Source: Gnetum montanum
Taxonomy: Eukaryota; Streptophyta; Gnetopsida; Gnetales; Gnetaceae
DNA length: 64,000 bases
Assembly: GCA_015680685.1 (NCBI GenBank)
Contig: MNCI01021573.1
Location: 236,356-300,355 of the forward strand
Reading direction: 5' to 3'
Part shown: piece by piece, positions 1 through 11,116 of the stretch
Numbering within the stretch: position 1 is the first letter of the stretch
How the letters are laid out: the number at the start of each line of letters is the position of its first letter
Notes under the pieces: generated by a model
Told to the model about the DNA's origin: nothing
Database searches by the model: none
What the model saw: the letters and a program-made list of their open reading frames with translations, nothing else
Translations under genes and position numbers: made by a program

Positions 1-151
1 ATCCGAGCTTTGAACCTTGTTAAAAGATCAACCTCAATTTTGATTTTAAATAATCATTTGTTCTTCAAGGCTTTTCTCTCCATAGGAAGAGGAACCAATT
101 CCCAAGTCTAATTTTACTTCAATGAATGCATCTCTTCATCCATAATAGATT

Positions 152-1560
152 TCAAAAGTTTCCAATTGGGCCTATGTAAAATTTTCCTAAAATTTTATGG
201 CTCACCATTGGTAGTATAACGTATACAATGTAAAGAGGGAGAGTGCCTTTCAAGTGGCTTGGTAAATCATGTAAATTTATAGACCTAATGTCAAGGTGTT
301 TCATCAACATTTTCTTCCTAATGCTTAACTTCATCAACTTGTGTAAGTCTTTCATTGTTGTTGCTTTCAATAGTATCAATGGCATAATTGACTCAGCTTA
401 TTAAGTTAGGATCTGACATTAGAAAAGATTGTTGATTTTGTACCTATTGCAATAGCTGCTTTGAAACAATGGAGGATTTAAACCAATACAGGATGTATCA
501 ATTTTTACAAGCTCTTTTCTAGCTAGATTTTCAAGTTGTCCATATATGACGTTTTCATGAAAGTAGACATTCAATTTTTACAAGCTCTTTTCTAGCTAGA
601 TTTTCAAGTTGTCCATATATGACATTTTCATTAAAGTAGACATTCAATTTTTACAAGCTCTTTTCTAGCTAGATTTTCAAGTTGTCCATATATGACATTT
701 TTCATTAAAGTAGACATTCATACTTCTGATTATCCTTTTGGTGACTGGATCTCACAACCTAATTCCTTATCATCACTACCATAGCCCACAAAAATGCACT
801 TGTGTGCTTTATCTTCAAGTTTGGATTTTTTTCCTTTTTTTGGTTGAAATAAATGCACATGCAATGCAACCAAAGGTTCTAAGATGGTATAACTTATTTG
901 CCTACCACTCCATTCAACGTCTAGTATTTTTCGATCTAATTGTCCACTAGAAGATATGTTAATCAAATACACAACAATTTTTTGTAGCCTTATACTAAAA
1001 ACTTTTTGGCAATCCAGAATGTTTTAACATGCTACAAATCCTATCCAAATTTGTTCTATTGTACCTTTCAGAACACCATTTTGCTGTAGTGTGCTAGGGA
1101 CTATCTTCTCATATTTAATGCCAGTTACACAATAAACATGTTCAAAGGCATTGGAACAATATGGTTCTTCAGTATTGGTATGCAAACACTTAATTTTCTT
1201 ACCTGTCTAATTTTCAACTCTTTCCTTAAACAATTTTGATATATAATCTTTACTTTTCATGGCATAACTAACACTTTACAAAATAATCATCAATAAAAGT
1301 TATAAAATAACAATCGCCATTTAAGGGGCCTAGGACTTATCAGACAAACAACATTAGCATGAACCAACTCTAAGCAACTGCTCTTCCTCTGTGATTCATT
1401 TTGCTTAAATGAAACCCTATGACTTTTGCCAATAATATAATCTTCACAAAATTAAAGTGCAGTGAAAGGAAATCTAGGAATAAGATTTTCATGCCAAACA
1501 TTTACCTATTATGCCTTGAATTCATAGTAAGTTCATTTTTCTTGGTTGAAAGGCCTTTAA
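152..1560 (-). pseudogene. Ty1/Copia retrotransposon remnant (GAG-pre-integrase, integrase, short tail)
   Basis: Read on the minus strand from about 1560 downward, a broken frame shows a GAG-pre-integrase-like patch, then CEDYIIGKSHRVSF (about 1400-1450), which matches the C-x-GK-H-R-F entry of Copia integrases. LELVHANV follows, and near 1050-1100 STLQQNGVLKGTIEQ, the degraded form of the Copia TPQQNGVSERKNRT box. At 790-850 KLEDKAHKCIFVGYG matches the conserved KCIFVGY box, followed by VYFNENVIYG, equivalent to the SRDVxFNE box. Reverse transcriptase is absent: within 300 bp the frame jumps to KHLDIR, which resembles the Copia C-terminal KHIDIR motif. Stops and frameshifts are frequent. It lies in intron 2 of the TON2 gene in the same orientation. 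No LTRs were found. The family call is good; the boundaries are approximate. Confidence 0.72.
498..717. repeat. Three tandem copies of a 73-bp unit inside the Copia remnant
   Basis: Copies start at 498, 571 and 644, with spacing 73 and 73. The last copy has one extra T. They are nearly identical, differing at a few positions such as gacgtt versus gacatt. On the minus strand each encodes the VYFNENVIYGQLENLARKE segment of the Copia pol frame, so this is a triplication of coding sequence, not an independent satellite. High identity suggests that it arose late relative to the decay of the element. Confidence 0.93.
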
Positions 1561-2184
1561 TAAGGCCTCTTTTTAAAAAAGTTACACCTTAAGATAAGCC
1601 TTTTTCTTTATTGTTGATCTTTTCTGATAGTGATGGTCATAAAGGTTACAACCAAGGCATTACACACCAATCAGGATCCTTATATGTTCATTCAATGCAA
1701 GGTAATCTGTTGGCATAGCTAACATAAGTTAATGCAATAAAAACACCCATGGCACACATGGACATTGAAACTCAAACAGTGCAGAAGGAAAAAACAGAAC
1801 AAACAATATGCCATGGGCAAAGTTCATCAAAAGCCTCTGCAAAAATTTCAATCTCTTGCAGACTGTTGGGTACAATGAGCCTCACAAAATTACACTCTGT
1901 CCATGTCATCTCAGGCCTCCTTGATGATTTCCCACATGATCCTAATCAAAAACTCCTTAAAATGCATCCTAATGCTATGATCTTGTGTGCAGGTATGACC
2001 AGAAACACTATCCATTTATCAGCTGATTCATCATTTATACTAGAGTGTCAACCAATTAATCGTTTGGTAATATTCTGTGATGAATCCTTACAATATAAAA
2101 CATTATTGCTAGCAAAAAAGCTATAAAATAATGCTAAAACAATTATTAAAAAAAGGATAACAGAGAAGTATATGTAAATATTGC
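1561..2184. other. TON2 intron 2, proximal part; no feature recognised
   Basis: This stretch separates TON2 exon 2 from the Copia remnant. A 125-codon open frame on the plus strand (1749-2126) has no recognisable domain and lies within intron sequence, so I do not call it a gene. Confidence 0.5.
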
Positions 2185-2187
2185 CTG
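2178..2187 (-). other. GC-type 5' splice site after TON2 exon 2
   Basis: On the minus strand exon 2 ends with AGACAG followed by GCAATA. The exon end is fixed by homology (FY plus two basic or polar residues before KPEEG) and by codon phase. No GT occurs at the junction. AG|GCAA fits the known minor class of GC-AG plant introns, but a simple T-to-C mutation in a dying copy is also possible. Confidence 0.6.
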
Positions 2188-3916
2188 TCTGTAGAAATTT
2201 GGAATCATTCCAGCAGTTGAAGCTTTCTGTTGTCTTTCTTTGTACAGCTCAAGAAGAATTCTCTTTGTTTCCAGCTCTGCAATAGGACAAATTCAACATA
2301 AGTATAAAATCTTTTTGCAAAGAGTAGAAAATGACCATATATCTGAAAGGTGTGGATAATCATTTTCCAGTGATAACAATGAAATATTTGATAATGCTTA
2401 AAGTATTGTATAGTCAGAAAGAAAAATGTACAACATTTTTATTTAAATATTGGTATTTAGTAGTGAAACTGAAACCGAAATTTTAACTTACAGCCAGTAA
2501 GACCCCTTTGATCTATCACATCAGTTTCACAATTCTTTTGACAGAAATTTTTTTTAATTTATAACTCAGTGATACCCTGTGAAATCAAACATGTAACCTA
2601 GGGTTACCAAGCCAAGACTTTTACCACTAAGCTACCACCTCATTGTTAGTAATTTTTTTTATAAATATACATCAAGCTTTTCTTATAGTAAAAAATTTAC
2701 AGGAAGTTTGAATAAGCATACGTTCTATGTCCATCCTCATTAGATATTTGCTCAGGAAGACATATCATGGAGCAAGTCAAGCAATGCATAACAAAGAAAT
2801 CACTCCAAATCTCCAAAGTAGAGATCCAGTTTTCAGAGACACAAGACAATGTTACTTTAGATAAATGCATGGCAGAAGATTGGATTAGACTTCAATGATG
2901 ATGAAGGAAGCAATATCAAATAACTTATGTTGTTCCAAAGCCATCCCAAATAGATGTGATGAGGAGAATGCACCAAGTAGAAGTTTACTCCCAGTCAGCT
3001 AAGCCAAGGAAAACATAAACCTAAGCCAAGGTAGAAGAATGATCTGCTTCAAGTTTAAGAGCTTCCATGTAACTATCTTTGCAGAGCACAGGAGGTATCC
3101 CTTATTGTCCAACATATAGAGCTGCCATAGATATTAGAGGAAGGCTTAGAGTGGCTTCTATTTCAAAGAACTTACAAGAATGGTGTCTTGGGTGATTTTT
3201 TCATGGTTAAGGAAGATCATATAATGAACCAATAATAAAAGGTTGTGACATCATAATTCTAGAAAGCAATAAAAGAGAAATAAAAAAAACATGAAAAAAA
3301 ATGATTGAAGATGATATAAGAAATTGCATATCAATAAGCATCCACCTCTCCATAGAGGCCAAACGGCAAAATAAAACTCATGACCCAACACCATTTTGTT
3401 GCTACCATGGATGATACAGCTACCATGGCAATGTCAACTGTCAAATAAACTTCTATAAATCATAAACGCTTCAAAATTTTGATATGGATGAGTTCAAAAG
3501 CCAACAAATGTAAAGTTGCAAATAAGGGCAGACATAGTTGATCGACCCGTGAGCATTGTAAATAATTATAATAAAAACATAACAATCATCATTATTTAAC
3601 GTGCATTTATCCTATGGCTGCTTTGTTCTCGTCAGCAATTGTTGTACAGCAAATATATCCAAAGCTACAATGTTGAAAGAAACTCGACATTTTCACATGA
3701 AAATTTGAAAAATTGTATTTTCTTTTTTCTGTTTTTTTTTAAAAAAAAAAAGCTAAAGAGACAGAAACACATCTAACCCATTAAAGCTTCGGAGCCCAGT
3801 CCAGAGCCATGGCCAATGTACTTTCGAAGATTTCTAGCCCAGGGCATGGAGGACGCCTGAGATATCCTCTTGGACAAACCCTCATGGCTCTCCCCATCGC
3901 TAGATCCGCTGTACAT
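2185..3916 (-). CDS. TON2: TONNEAU2/FASS, 5' exons only (exon 1 3778-3916, exon 2 2185-2276)
   Basis: Two exons on the minus strand encode the N-terminus of the plant TON2/FASS protein, a PP2A B''-type regulatory subunit of the TTP complex that recruits phosphatase activity to cortical microtubules and the preprophase band. Exon 1 starts with ATG at 3916-3914 and reads MYSGSSDGESHEG, later ASSMPWARNLRKYIG and GLGSEALM. These match the family's MYSGSSDGESHD and LGSEALM signatures. A GT donor follows at 3777 (ATGG|GTTAGA). The acceptor is GCAG|AGCTGG at 2277/2276. Splicing gives ALM-ELETKRILLELYKERQQK and ends AGMIPNFYRQ at a codon boundary (77 codons, no stop). Intron 1 is 1501 bp. The next exon (KPEEGSISQR in the family) is not in the window, so intron 2 is longer than 2.1 kb. 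The donor after exon 2 is GC, not GT. The gene may be live or a decayed copy; the conserved frame favours live. Confidence 0.88.
2548..2643 (-). repeat. tRNA-derived SINE, 5' portion
   Basis: Minus strand, inside TON2 intron 1. It begins with GAGGTGGTAGCTTAGTGG, an RNA polymerase III box A-like sequence (2624-2634). A box B-like TGTTTGATTTC follows at 2591-2581, then TATAAATTAA. It aligns well with the copy at 37607-37708. It is not a tRNA gene because no cloverleaf is completed and a SINE-type body follows box B. Confidence 0.7.
2644..3777. other. Rest of TON2 intron 1; nothing recognised
   Basis: No coding or repeat signature was recognised. A T10/A11 palindromic homopolymer lies at about 3730-3750, just inside the intron from exon 1. 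Confidence 0.5.
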
Positions 3917-4525
3917 TTTTAGAGGTCCTCTATGCTCCTAACGCAACCAACCAGCCAGGGTGGAGCTAGATCTGGCGCTCTGGCTGATAATGCTTCTGCA
4001 ATTACAAAGCAGCTTCCTAAAAATCCAATTCCAGAAAATTCCGTGGTAGAACTGTCGCTGCTTTTGCAGGTTTTTTGATTTCTTCAAAAGAACAAAGCAC
4101 ACTCAGAAACAGCAAGCGAATTTGATGTAAATTATTGTATCGGAATGGAGATACGGTACTTACACGCATACAGAGTATAGATTTACACGGAAATCCAACT
4201 ATCTAATTTTTAAAAATATAACAAAATAGATAAGCGTTACATTCTGGTTTTGGGTGGTTTTGTGGGCCAGTCAAACTGCCCGCCATGCCTACGTAATGCT
4301 TGAGCTACGAGCCAACGGACAGGTTTCTCTTTAGGGTGTAAAAACATCTATTATATGCCCTATGTATGCAACGATGAAACAAGCATTGGCATGAATTAAA
4401 TTATAATTGGGATACAACATTTATTTGCAACATAAATTACACAAATGAACCTACCTGCAATCCAATCCATCGCAGCACATAGGAAATTTGATCTTTCGAA
4501 GGACCCTACAAAACACATCTACTCA
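3917..4525 (-). promoter_or_regulatory. Presumed TON2 5' leader and promoter region
   Basis: This is the sequence immediately upstream of the TON2 start codon on the minus strand. The first roughly 200 bases are less AT-rich than their surroundings and unlike the nearby repeats, as expected for a leader. No convincing TATA box was identified. The satellite array begins about 0.6 kb upstream of the ATG. The assignment is from position only. Confidence 0.4.
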
Positions 4526-4529
4526 CAAT

Positions 4530-7140
4530 TTTTGAAAAAAAAAACTCTCTCAAAACCCTCCCATGACTAGAAGTTTCGATTTCCACTAAAGTGCAAATCA
4601 CCAAAAGCAAAACACTTTTTGGAGATAGCGATGGACAAACTACTACTGGCAATTCATCACAATCCATTGTAAAATATTGCTTGAAACCTTTGCCATCAAC
4701 TAGAAGTAGCAATGCCAAGGAAAATGGGAGCTTCTGGTTGTTGAAACCCTTCCAGAAGCTACTAAGTGAGGAGTGCTAGATGCACCCACTTACATCCTGT
4801 GGAAAATTCTCTCCAAAAGAGCCTCCCATGACTAGAAGCCTCGATTTCCACTAAAGTGCAAATCACCGAAAGCAAAATCCTTTCTAGAGGCAACTGTGGA
4901 CAAACTGCTACTAGTAGTCTATCATGGTCCATTAAAGAATATTGCTTGAAGCCTTCCCATCAACTAGAAGCAGCAATGTCAAAGAAAATGCAAGCTTCCG
5001 ATTGTCAGAACACTTCTGGAAGCTAATGCGTGAGGAATGCTAGATGCACCCACTTGCATCCTGTGGAAAACACTCTCTGAAAGAGCCTCCCATGATCAGA
5101 TACCTCAAATTCCACTAAAGTGCAAATCACTAAAAGCATAACCCTTTCTGGAGGCAGCTACAAACAAACTGCTACTGGCGGTTCGTCACAATTCATTATA
5201 AAATATTATTGGAAGCCTTCCCATTAACCAAAAGCAACAATGCCAAGGAAAATGCAAGCTTCTGATTGTCAGAATGCTTTTGGAAGCCACTGCGTGAGGA
5301 GTGCTAGATGCACCCACTTGCATCCTATGGAAACCATTCTCCAAAAGAGCCTGAAAGCCTCAATTTCCACTAAAGTACAAATCACTAGAAGCAAAACCCT
5401 TTTTGGAGGTTGTTGCAGACATACTACTACTAGTAGTCCATCGTAGTCCATTGAAGAATATTATTGGAAGCCTTCCCATCAACTGGAAATAGTAATGCCA
5501 AGGAAAATGGGAGCCTCTAGTTGCCTAAACCCTTCCGAAAGCTACTATGTGTAGAGTGCTAGACGCACCCACTCACATCATGTGGAAAACACTCTCCAGA
5601 AGAGCTTGCCATGATCGAAAGCTTTAATTTCCACTACAGTGCAGATCACAAGAAGTAAAACCCTTTCTAGAGGTAGCTGCGAGCAAACTGCTACTCACAG
5701 TCCATTGTAGTCCATTATGGAATATCACTAGAAGCCTTTCCATCAACTAGAAGTAGCGATGCCAAGGAAAATGGGAGCTTTTGGTTGTCTAAACCCTTCT
5801 AGAAGCTACTGTGTGAGAAGTGTTAGATGCACCCACTCGCATCCTATAAACACTCTCTGGAAAAGCCTTTCATGACCAAAAGCTTCGATTTCCACTAAAC
5901 TACAGATCATTGGAAGCAAAACCCTTTTCGAAGATAGCTATAAGCAAACTGCTACTCACAATCCATCATAGTCCATTATAGAATATTACTCAAAGCCTTC
6001 CCATCAACTAGAAAGAGTGATGCCATGCAAAATGCAAGCTTCCAGTTGTCAAAACGCTTCTAGAAGCTACTGCTTGACGAGTGCTAGATGCACCCACTCA
6101 CATCATGTGAAAACACTCTCCAAAAGAGCTTCCCATGACCCGAAGCTTCAATTTTCACTAAAGTGCAAATTATCAAAACTAGGCCCCTTTCCAGAGCTGA
6201 CTATGAGTAGACTGCTATGGGCAGTAACTCACAATGCTTTGTAAATCTATGCTGAAAATATTTCAATCAATCGGAAGCCTTCATTCAAGTTTGAATATGA
6301 GCTTCTGGTTGTTGAAGGCCTTCCGGAAGTAACTACAAGAAGGCTACTAGATGCACTCCCTCATAGTGCGTGTAAAAATCTCATCAGAAGAGGGTCGGCA
6401 AACCAAAAGAAGTGATTTCTATGTAACTGGAGATCAATGAAAGCAAGGCATCTTCCAAAGTTGGCTATAAGTAGACTATTGCGGGTAGTAACTCGCAATG
6501 CTTTGTAAATCTATGCTAGAAGTCTTCTGATCAACCAAAAGCCTTCATTCAAGTGTGAATATGAGCTTCCAATTGCACGAGGCCTTCCCAAAGTGACTAC
6601 TGGAAGGCTGCTAGATGCACCCCCTTGCAATGCAAGTAAAAATCTCACCAGAAGTGGGTCAATAGACTAGAAGTAGTGATTTCCAAGTAATCGAAGATCA
6701 ACAAAAGTGGCACATCTTTTGAAGTCAACTGTGAGTAAACTACTGCAAGCAGTAACTCGCAATGCTTTGCAAATTTGTGCTAGAAATCTTCTGTTCATCT
6801 AGAAGCCTCCATGCAAGTGTGAATGTGAGCTTTTGATTGCAGGAGGCCTTCCAAAAGCGACTGCAAGGAGGTTGCTAGACATACCCCCTCACAATGTGGA
6901 AAAAAATCTCACCTGAAGTAGGTTGACAAACCAGAAGCAATGATTTCCAAGTAACCAAAGATCAATGGAAGTGGGGCATCTTCCAAAGTCGACTGCGAGT
7001 AGAATGCTACAGGTAGTCACTCACAATGCTTTATAAATCTATGTTGTAAGTCTTCCAATCATTCGGAAGCCTCAATGCAAGTGTGAATGCAAACTTTTGG
7101 TTGTAGGAGGCCTTCCAAAAGCAACTGCAGGGAGGTTGCA
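4530..7140. repeat. Satellite array, about 264-bp monomer, about 10 copies
   Basis: A landmark (ctaaagtgcaaatca or derivative) recurs at about 4591, 4857, 5120, 5375, 5639, 5900, 6163, 6430, 6694 and 6958, a spacing of 255-267 bp and mostly 263-264. Each monomer carries a 'gctagatgcacccactc' box, a 'tagaagc' box and several TTCnnGAA-like inverted pairs. Monomers before about 6200 form one subfamily, with 'cttcccatcaactagaag'. Those after 6200 form a second, with 'gtaactcgcaatgctttg'. No protein is encoded. It sits between the TON2 promoter and the SWIM pseudogene. Confidence 0.93.
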
Positions 7141-7469
7141 GTGTGGATGTAAGTCATAGTTTTTTAATTTAAACTACGAGAGGCTACAATACACATCAAC
7201 TCACACTTTCTTAGAAAATAGTATACATTGCACAAACGAATAGAAACTGATAACCAAGGTATGTAGAAAAAAGGTTTGTGGTGATTTGAAAGGTATGTAT
7301 GAAGGTTAATTTTAATTTGTAAGTTATGTTTATCATTTGCAATGTTTGTAGTATATGGAATTGTTGTTTGAGTTAGCACCCAAAAATCATTTTTGTTTGG
7401 ATGCAAGAATGCTGAGAGCATGCTGGTATTTGGGAAACAACATGGCAATAAGAAATACAAGACCCAACA
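7141..7469. other. Spacer between satellite and SWIM pseudogene
   Basis: No feature is supported here. The most distal N-terminal part of the SWIM gene may begin in it, but I see no diagnostic motif. Confidence 0.4.
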
Positions 7470-10033
7470 ATTAGTCCATTTTCAAAAAATGAAATAAGAT
7501 GGTCCTATTTCTATGACAATGCCTTTGCTTAGATATACAAAGAAAGAGTGGATGATTTTATTGCAAGCAAATAGAGAAATGCAATGTTTTCATGTGAATT
7601 TTTTTATAGGAACAAAAACCAACAAAAATGGGAGAAGGAAACTTGCTCCCAAGCAAACCACTACAGTTGTCATACAAGATATGTTTTCTTGAATTTCTGA
7701 AGTCATCAACAATGTTTATTAAATATTTTATATATAGCATATTTTCAAAGTCTCGCCTAATATCCATGTATATACATGAATCAGTTATCATTGTTCGTAT
7801 GGCCCAAATGTTACCATAGGGGTGGCACCTAGGGAAGGAAGAAAAAGAAACAAGACTGGCAAAAAGATTGGTTGCCAATGTAATTTCATAGTTTGCATTA
7901 TGTGTGGCACTGAACATGTTACATGCATTATATATAAAGAAATGAATCATGTTGACACATCGAGAGCTTATTGTCAGGGCTTGCTTAGTCCCATGTTAGA
8001 TAGAAGAGATGCTTAGTTAATACATATTTTTCCTAAGATGCATCAAAAGATAGTATCATTATGGAATGAAGGATTTCTAGTAGATATGATTTATGAGAGA
8101 TATATAAGGATCTATCCAATGAAGAGCAAGAATTCAAGGTATCTCAAAAGAGGGACATATTTCTTCTGAAAAAGGACATTACAATATTTGTAAAGATGTT
8201 ACATAGGAATACAAAAAAAGTGAGCATGATAAAATTAGCACAAGGTTATGGTACCAAAGAACCACAAATCTCTTTTTTTACTATTAAGAGGAGAACATTG
8301 AACAACCTATCCCAACAATCATCGGGTTGCAATTACCATGGATGCTAAAAAAGATTATAGGTCTATCTTAAAATAGCATACTTGCCATGGATTCAACCTT
8401 CAACACCAACAAATATGGAGTAAGTAAATATTTGACATATTTTTTAGAAACCATGTATGAAGAATATTTTGTATTGCAATTGGTTTATTTTTCTAATATA
8501 AGAGGTATTTTTATAAATAGCTCTATCTTCACACAGTTATGACTTTTGATTCATACTACAATGGACTACCTGTAGCACGGGTGATCTCTTCTAGCATTAC
8601 AGAGAGGGATGTCACAGCTTGGCTTTCTAAATTAATGAGAAGATGCAAGTCCCGAGAGCCATGATGGATAATAAATGCTTTTATGCTAGATGATTCAAAA
8701 GCTGAAACAAATGTTGTAAGGTAACAATTATAACACTAAAATTTATTTTGTTATTTTAAAGTTTGGCTCAAAACATGGAGATATTAGAATTGAATGTGCA
8801 ACATTATGTGAAATATTTAGGTTTGTAGTTGGTTGTCATATTTTTCTATGCATTTGGCATGTTTGGAGGGAATGAAGGAAGAACTTGGTAACAAAGGTTA
8901 GAGATTCTACAAAAAGAAAGGCAATGGCAACACATTTGAACTTTATTATGAATGAATGCAAAACTCCTATGGATATAGTTGTGGAAATTAACAAGTTTTT
9001 CAATAAGCATCAATAGAGCATTCATTTCATCAGTTACCTAAAGAGCCAATGGATAAACGGAGACAAATTTCATAAGTATACATTTATTTGATGTTGCAAT
9101 TGTAATTTTAATACATTTAGATTGTATGTTCCTTTGCTTTTTTTGCTATGGGCTCAAAGGTTCATTTCTCAGGGATGTGGGCCAAAGCCTGTTGTGATAT
9201 TCCTCATGCTCAGCAACACACAAACAATGTTGTGGAGTCCTATCATGGATTTTTAAAAGGAAAATCCTTGAGAGATATCAAAAATAGGAAATACCATTGC
9301 ATTGATTGGCTTATATGGACTTTGACAAAGATATAGCTATATATTACTAAAACAATGCAAGACTTAAAGTTGGAGGATATATAATAAATACAAAGAATAG
9401 AGAAATCAATAAGAATTCATGGGAAAAGGAAATTGAAATCTATGATGATGATTGCAAACAAGTACTGGATAAAGAAAAGGAATACTTGTGCATAGTTAAA
9501 ATTCTTTGAAATGGGATGCTTGGTACAAGGTGTCCAAGGTGTTATCCTTTAGTATTTTCTATGAGTATAGATGGTCCAACCTCATTCATTTTTGCAAGCA
9601 TTCAATGAAAGTTTTGATATTAGTCAAAGGATAAATGAGTGCATACAAGTTTTTCTTCAGAGATGAGTATTTTGATTCAAAAATTCCTTTTAAGCTCAAT
9701 CCACTTATGCCTCATGAATTTCCAAGCTATGATGAGGCATCATAGTTAGGGATGATACTAAAGACATATAGATCAACCACTAGGAAATCAAATATTAATG
9801 AGGTACAAAGCACAATAGTATCTTCCCATGAGTAGAACAAAATTGACATTCAGAAATCAGATAAGTAATTCAAAGCATTTGAGGACAATGCAGATGAAGA
9901 CTTGGCAGAAAAAATGGCAAAACTGAAAAAGGCATTCAAAAATTTTGCAAAGAATATGTCCATAGATAAAGAGAGTGTTCTTAAACTTGAAAAATATGTT
10001 GAGTAGATTCATTCTAAATTTTGTTCTCAATAA
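7470..10033 (+). pseudogene. MULE-derived SWIM zinc-finger protein gene, broken
   Basis: The order of motifs matches the plant SWIM zinc-finger family that derives from Mutator-like transposases (Arabidopsis At1g60560 type). CSYGPN and KKIGCQCNFIV (about 7790-7890) are followed by HVDTSRAYCQG. Then come VSLWNEGF (8050), DSTFNTNKYG (about 8390-8419), MTFDSYYNGLPVARVI with a first acidic residue (8540-8585), NAFMLDDSKAE (about 8670-8700), CHIFLCIWHVWRE (about 8835-8872), TNNVVESYHGFLKG (9220-9260), IDWLIWTL, and FCKHSMKVL, the C-x-H end of the SWIM motif. The C-terminus is a charged helix ending at TAA 10031-10033. A 101-bp intron (8420-8520, gtaagt...atag) keeps phase between NKYG and LYLH. 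A second possible intron (8716-8761) is only 46 bp. In-frame stops include TGA at 8873 in place of Trp. Retained introns argue against a processed copy. It could be a host gene relic or a MULE transposase. Confidence 0.75.
8420..8520 (+). other. Intron of the SWIM pseudogene
   Basis: GTAAGT donor after TATGGA and ATAAATAG acceptor. Removing it joins DSTFNTNKYG to LYLHTVMTFD in phase 0, matching the family's continuous sequence. Confidence 0.75.
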
Positions 10034-10055
10034 TGAAAATAGTTTGCCAAGTAAT

Positions 10056-10920
10056 TGATGAGTGATGAGGTATCCCTATGCCCAACCATACAAATCATAA
10101 GCATTCACACGTGATCTAGTTGAATTCTGTGGATGGGACTAGTTGTGCATCTAAATTGCTATGCCTTGATCATAGTTCGCTATCTTCCCACTTGGACTAG
10201 TGGTAGCTTTATTATGTATGGTTTAGTATAGAGTGAGGCATATGATTCTTGATGTTGTTTAGCCCTAAGCTACTCCTAATGATAATAATAAAGAAATTAA
10301 TTATTTAATCTAATTAACAATGAAAATTAAAGTTTAACTAGCCTATGTGCGATGACTATTCATTTCTAATCTTTTGTACACACCTTGGACTTCATGCAAC
10401 TACCACTAGGATTACCAAGCATACCATTATTAGGTGTGCCAAACAATAACATTGCTAGGCTACCAAGTAGTTACACTTAAGTGCTTGTGATTAGTCATAC
10501 TCATTCTGCTTAATGACAGAAATAATAAAGAGCAATGAATGACAACATTAACTAATGAAAATAGTAAACATTTAAGCAATTAATAATAATAAAGCTAAGT
10601 GGATGCTGCAATGATGGAAGTAATCTCAATCTTTATTACTGAATGTGTAACATGTCCAAGTATGTCACACTCGAATAAGGATGTTTTACAATCACTTAAC
10701 ATCACACTATGGGCATACACTAAAGACTAACAAAACTTGAAATCTATCAAAATCTATAAATCTATCTTCTTATGTCTCCTATCCTAACTATGCACACAAG
10801 TGTCATATTTATAGGTTAGCACGGAAGGGGCAATATTGGATCCCCAACATCAGAGGTTGTGCCATCACAGCCTTGATATCAAATACCCGGTATCGCAACC
10901 CTACAAAACATGACTCATCA
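10056..10920 (-). repeat. LTR (3' LTR) of a minus-oriented Athila-like element, copy a
   Basis: It runs from TGATGAGTG to GACTCATCA, so it is TG...CA bounded. The low-coordinate end (tatccctatgcccaacc, then atacaaatcataagcatt) is the reverse complement of the 3' end of the LTRs at 40495 and 55312, which fixes the orientation as minus. A TATA-like tataaatat lies on the minus strand near 10812. A polypurine tract follows at 10921, so the internal region lies at higher coordinates and this is the 3' LTR. It starts 23 bp after the SWIM pseudogene stop. Confidence 0.82.
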
Positions 10921-10932
10921 TACCCCTACAAC
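10921..10932 (-). promoter_or_regulatory. Polypurine tract of LTR element a
   Basis: GTTGTAGGGGTA on the minus strand directly abuts the TGATGAG start of the LTR. The plus-strand Athila element has the same arrangement at 48742-48753 (AGTCGTGGGGGTA-like), which supports the boundary. Confidence 0.75.
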
Positions 10933-11116
10933 TAAATGAAAACTCATCCCTAAGTTAAAAAAAATAAGTAACAGGTTCTTTACAAAATATTAGGAAGGTA
11001 TGGGATTATTAACTAACTTAAATAAGCACACAAAGTGACTCTTTTAGGCCACAGTGGTGTTTTACACAAAATGGACACATCATGATAAAATAAAAAAATA
11101 ATAAAACTGGGGAAGC

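Noticed and set aside
1749-2126. 125-codon plus-strand open frame
   Set aside because: It lies in TON2 intron 2, has no recognisable domain, and no sign of promoter or splice context.
4530-7140. Heat-shock-element-like TTCnnGAA clusters
   Set aside because: They are part of every satellite monomer and not in correct tandem spacing; no evidence of function.
4530-7140. CRISPR-like array
   Set aside because: Repeats are 264-bp monomers without short identical repeats and unique spacers, and the genome is a plant's.
7558-7950. 130-codon minus-strand frame
   Set aside because: Antisense of the SWIM pseudogene, whose plus-strand motifs are clear.
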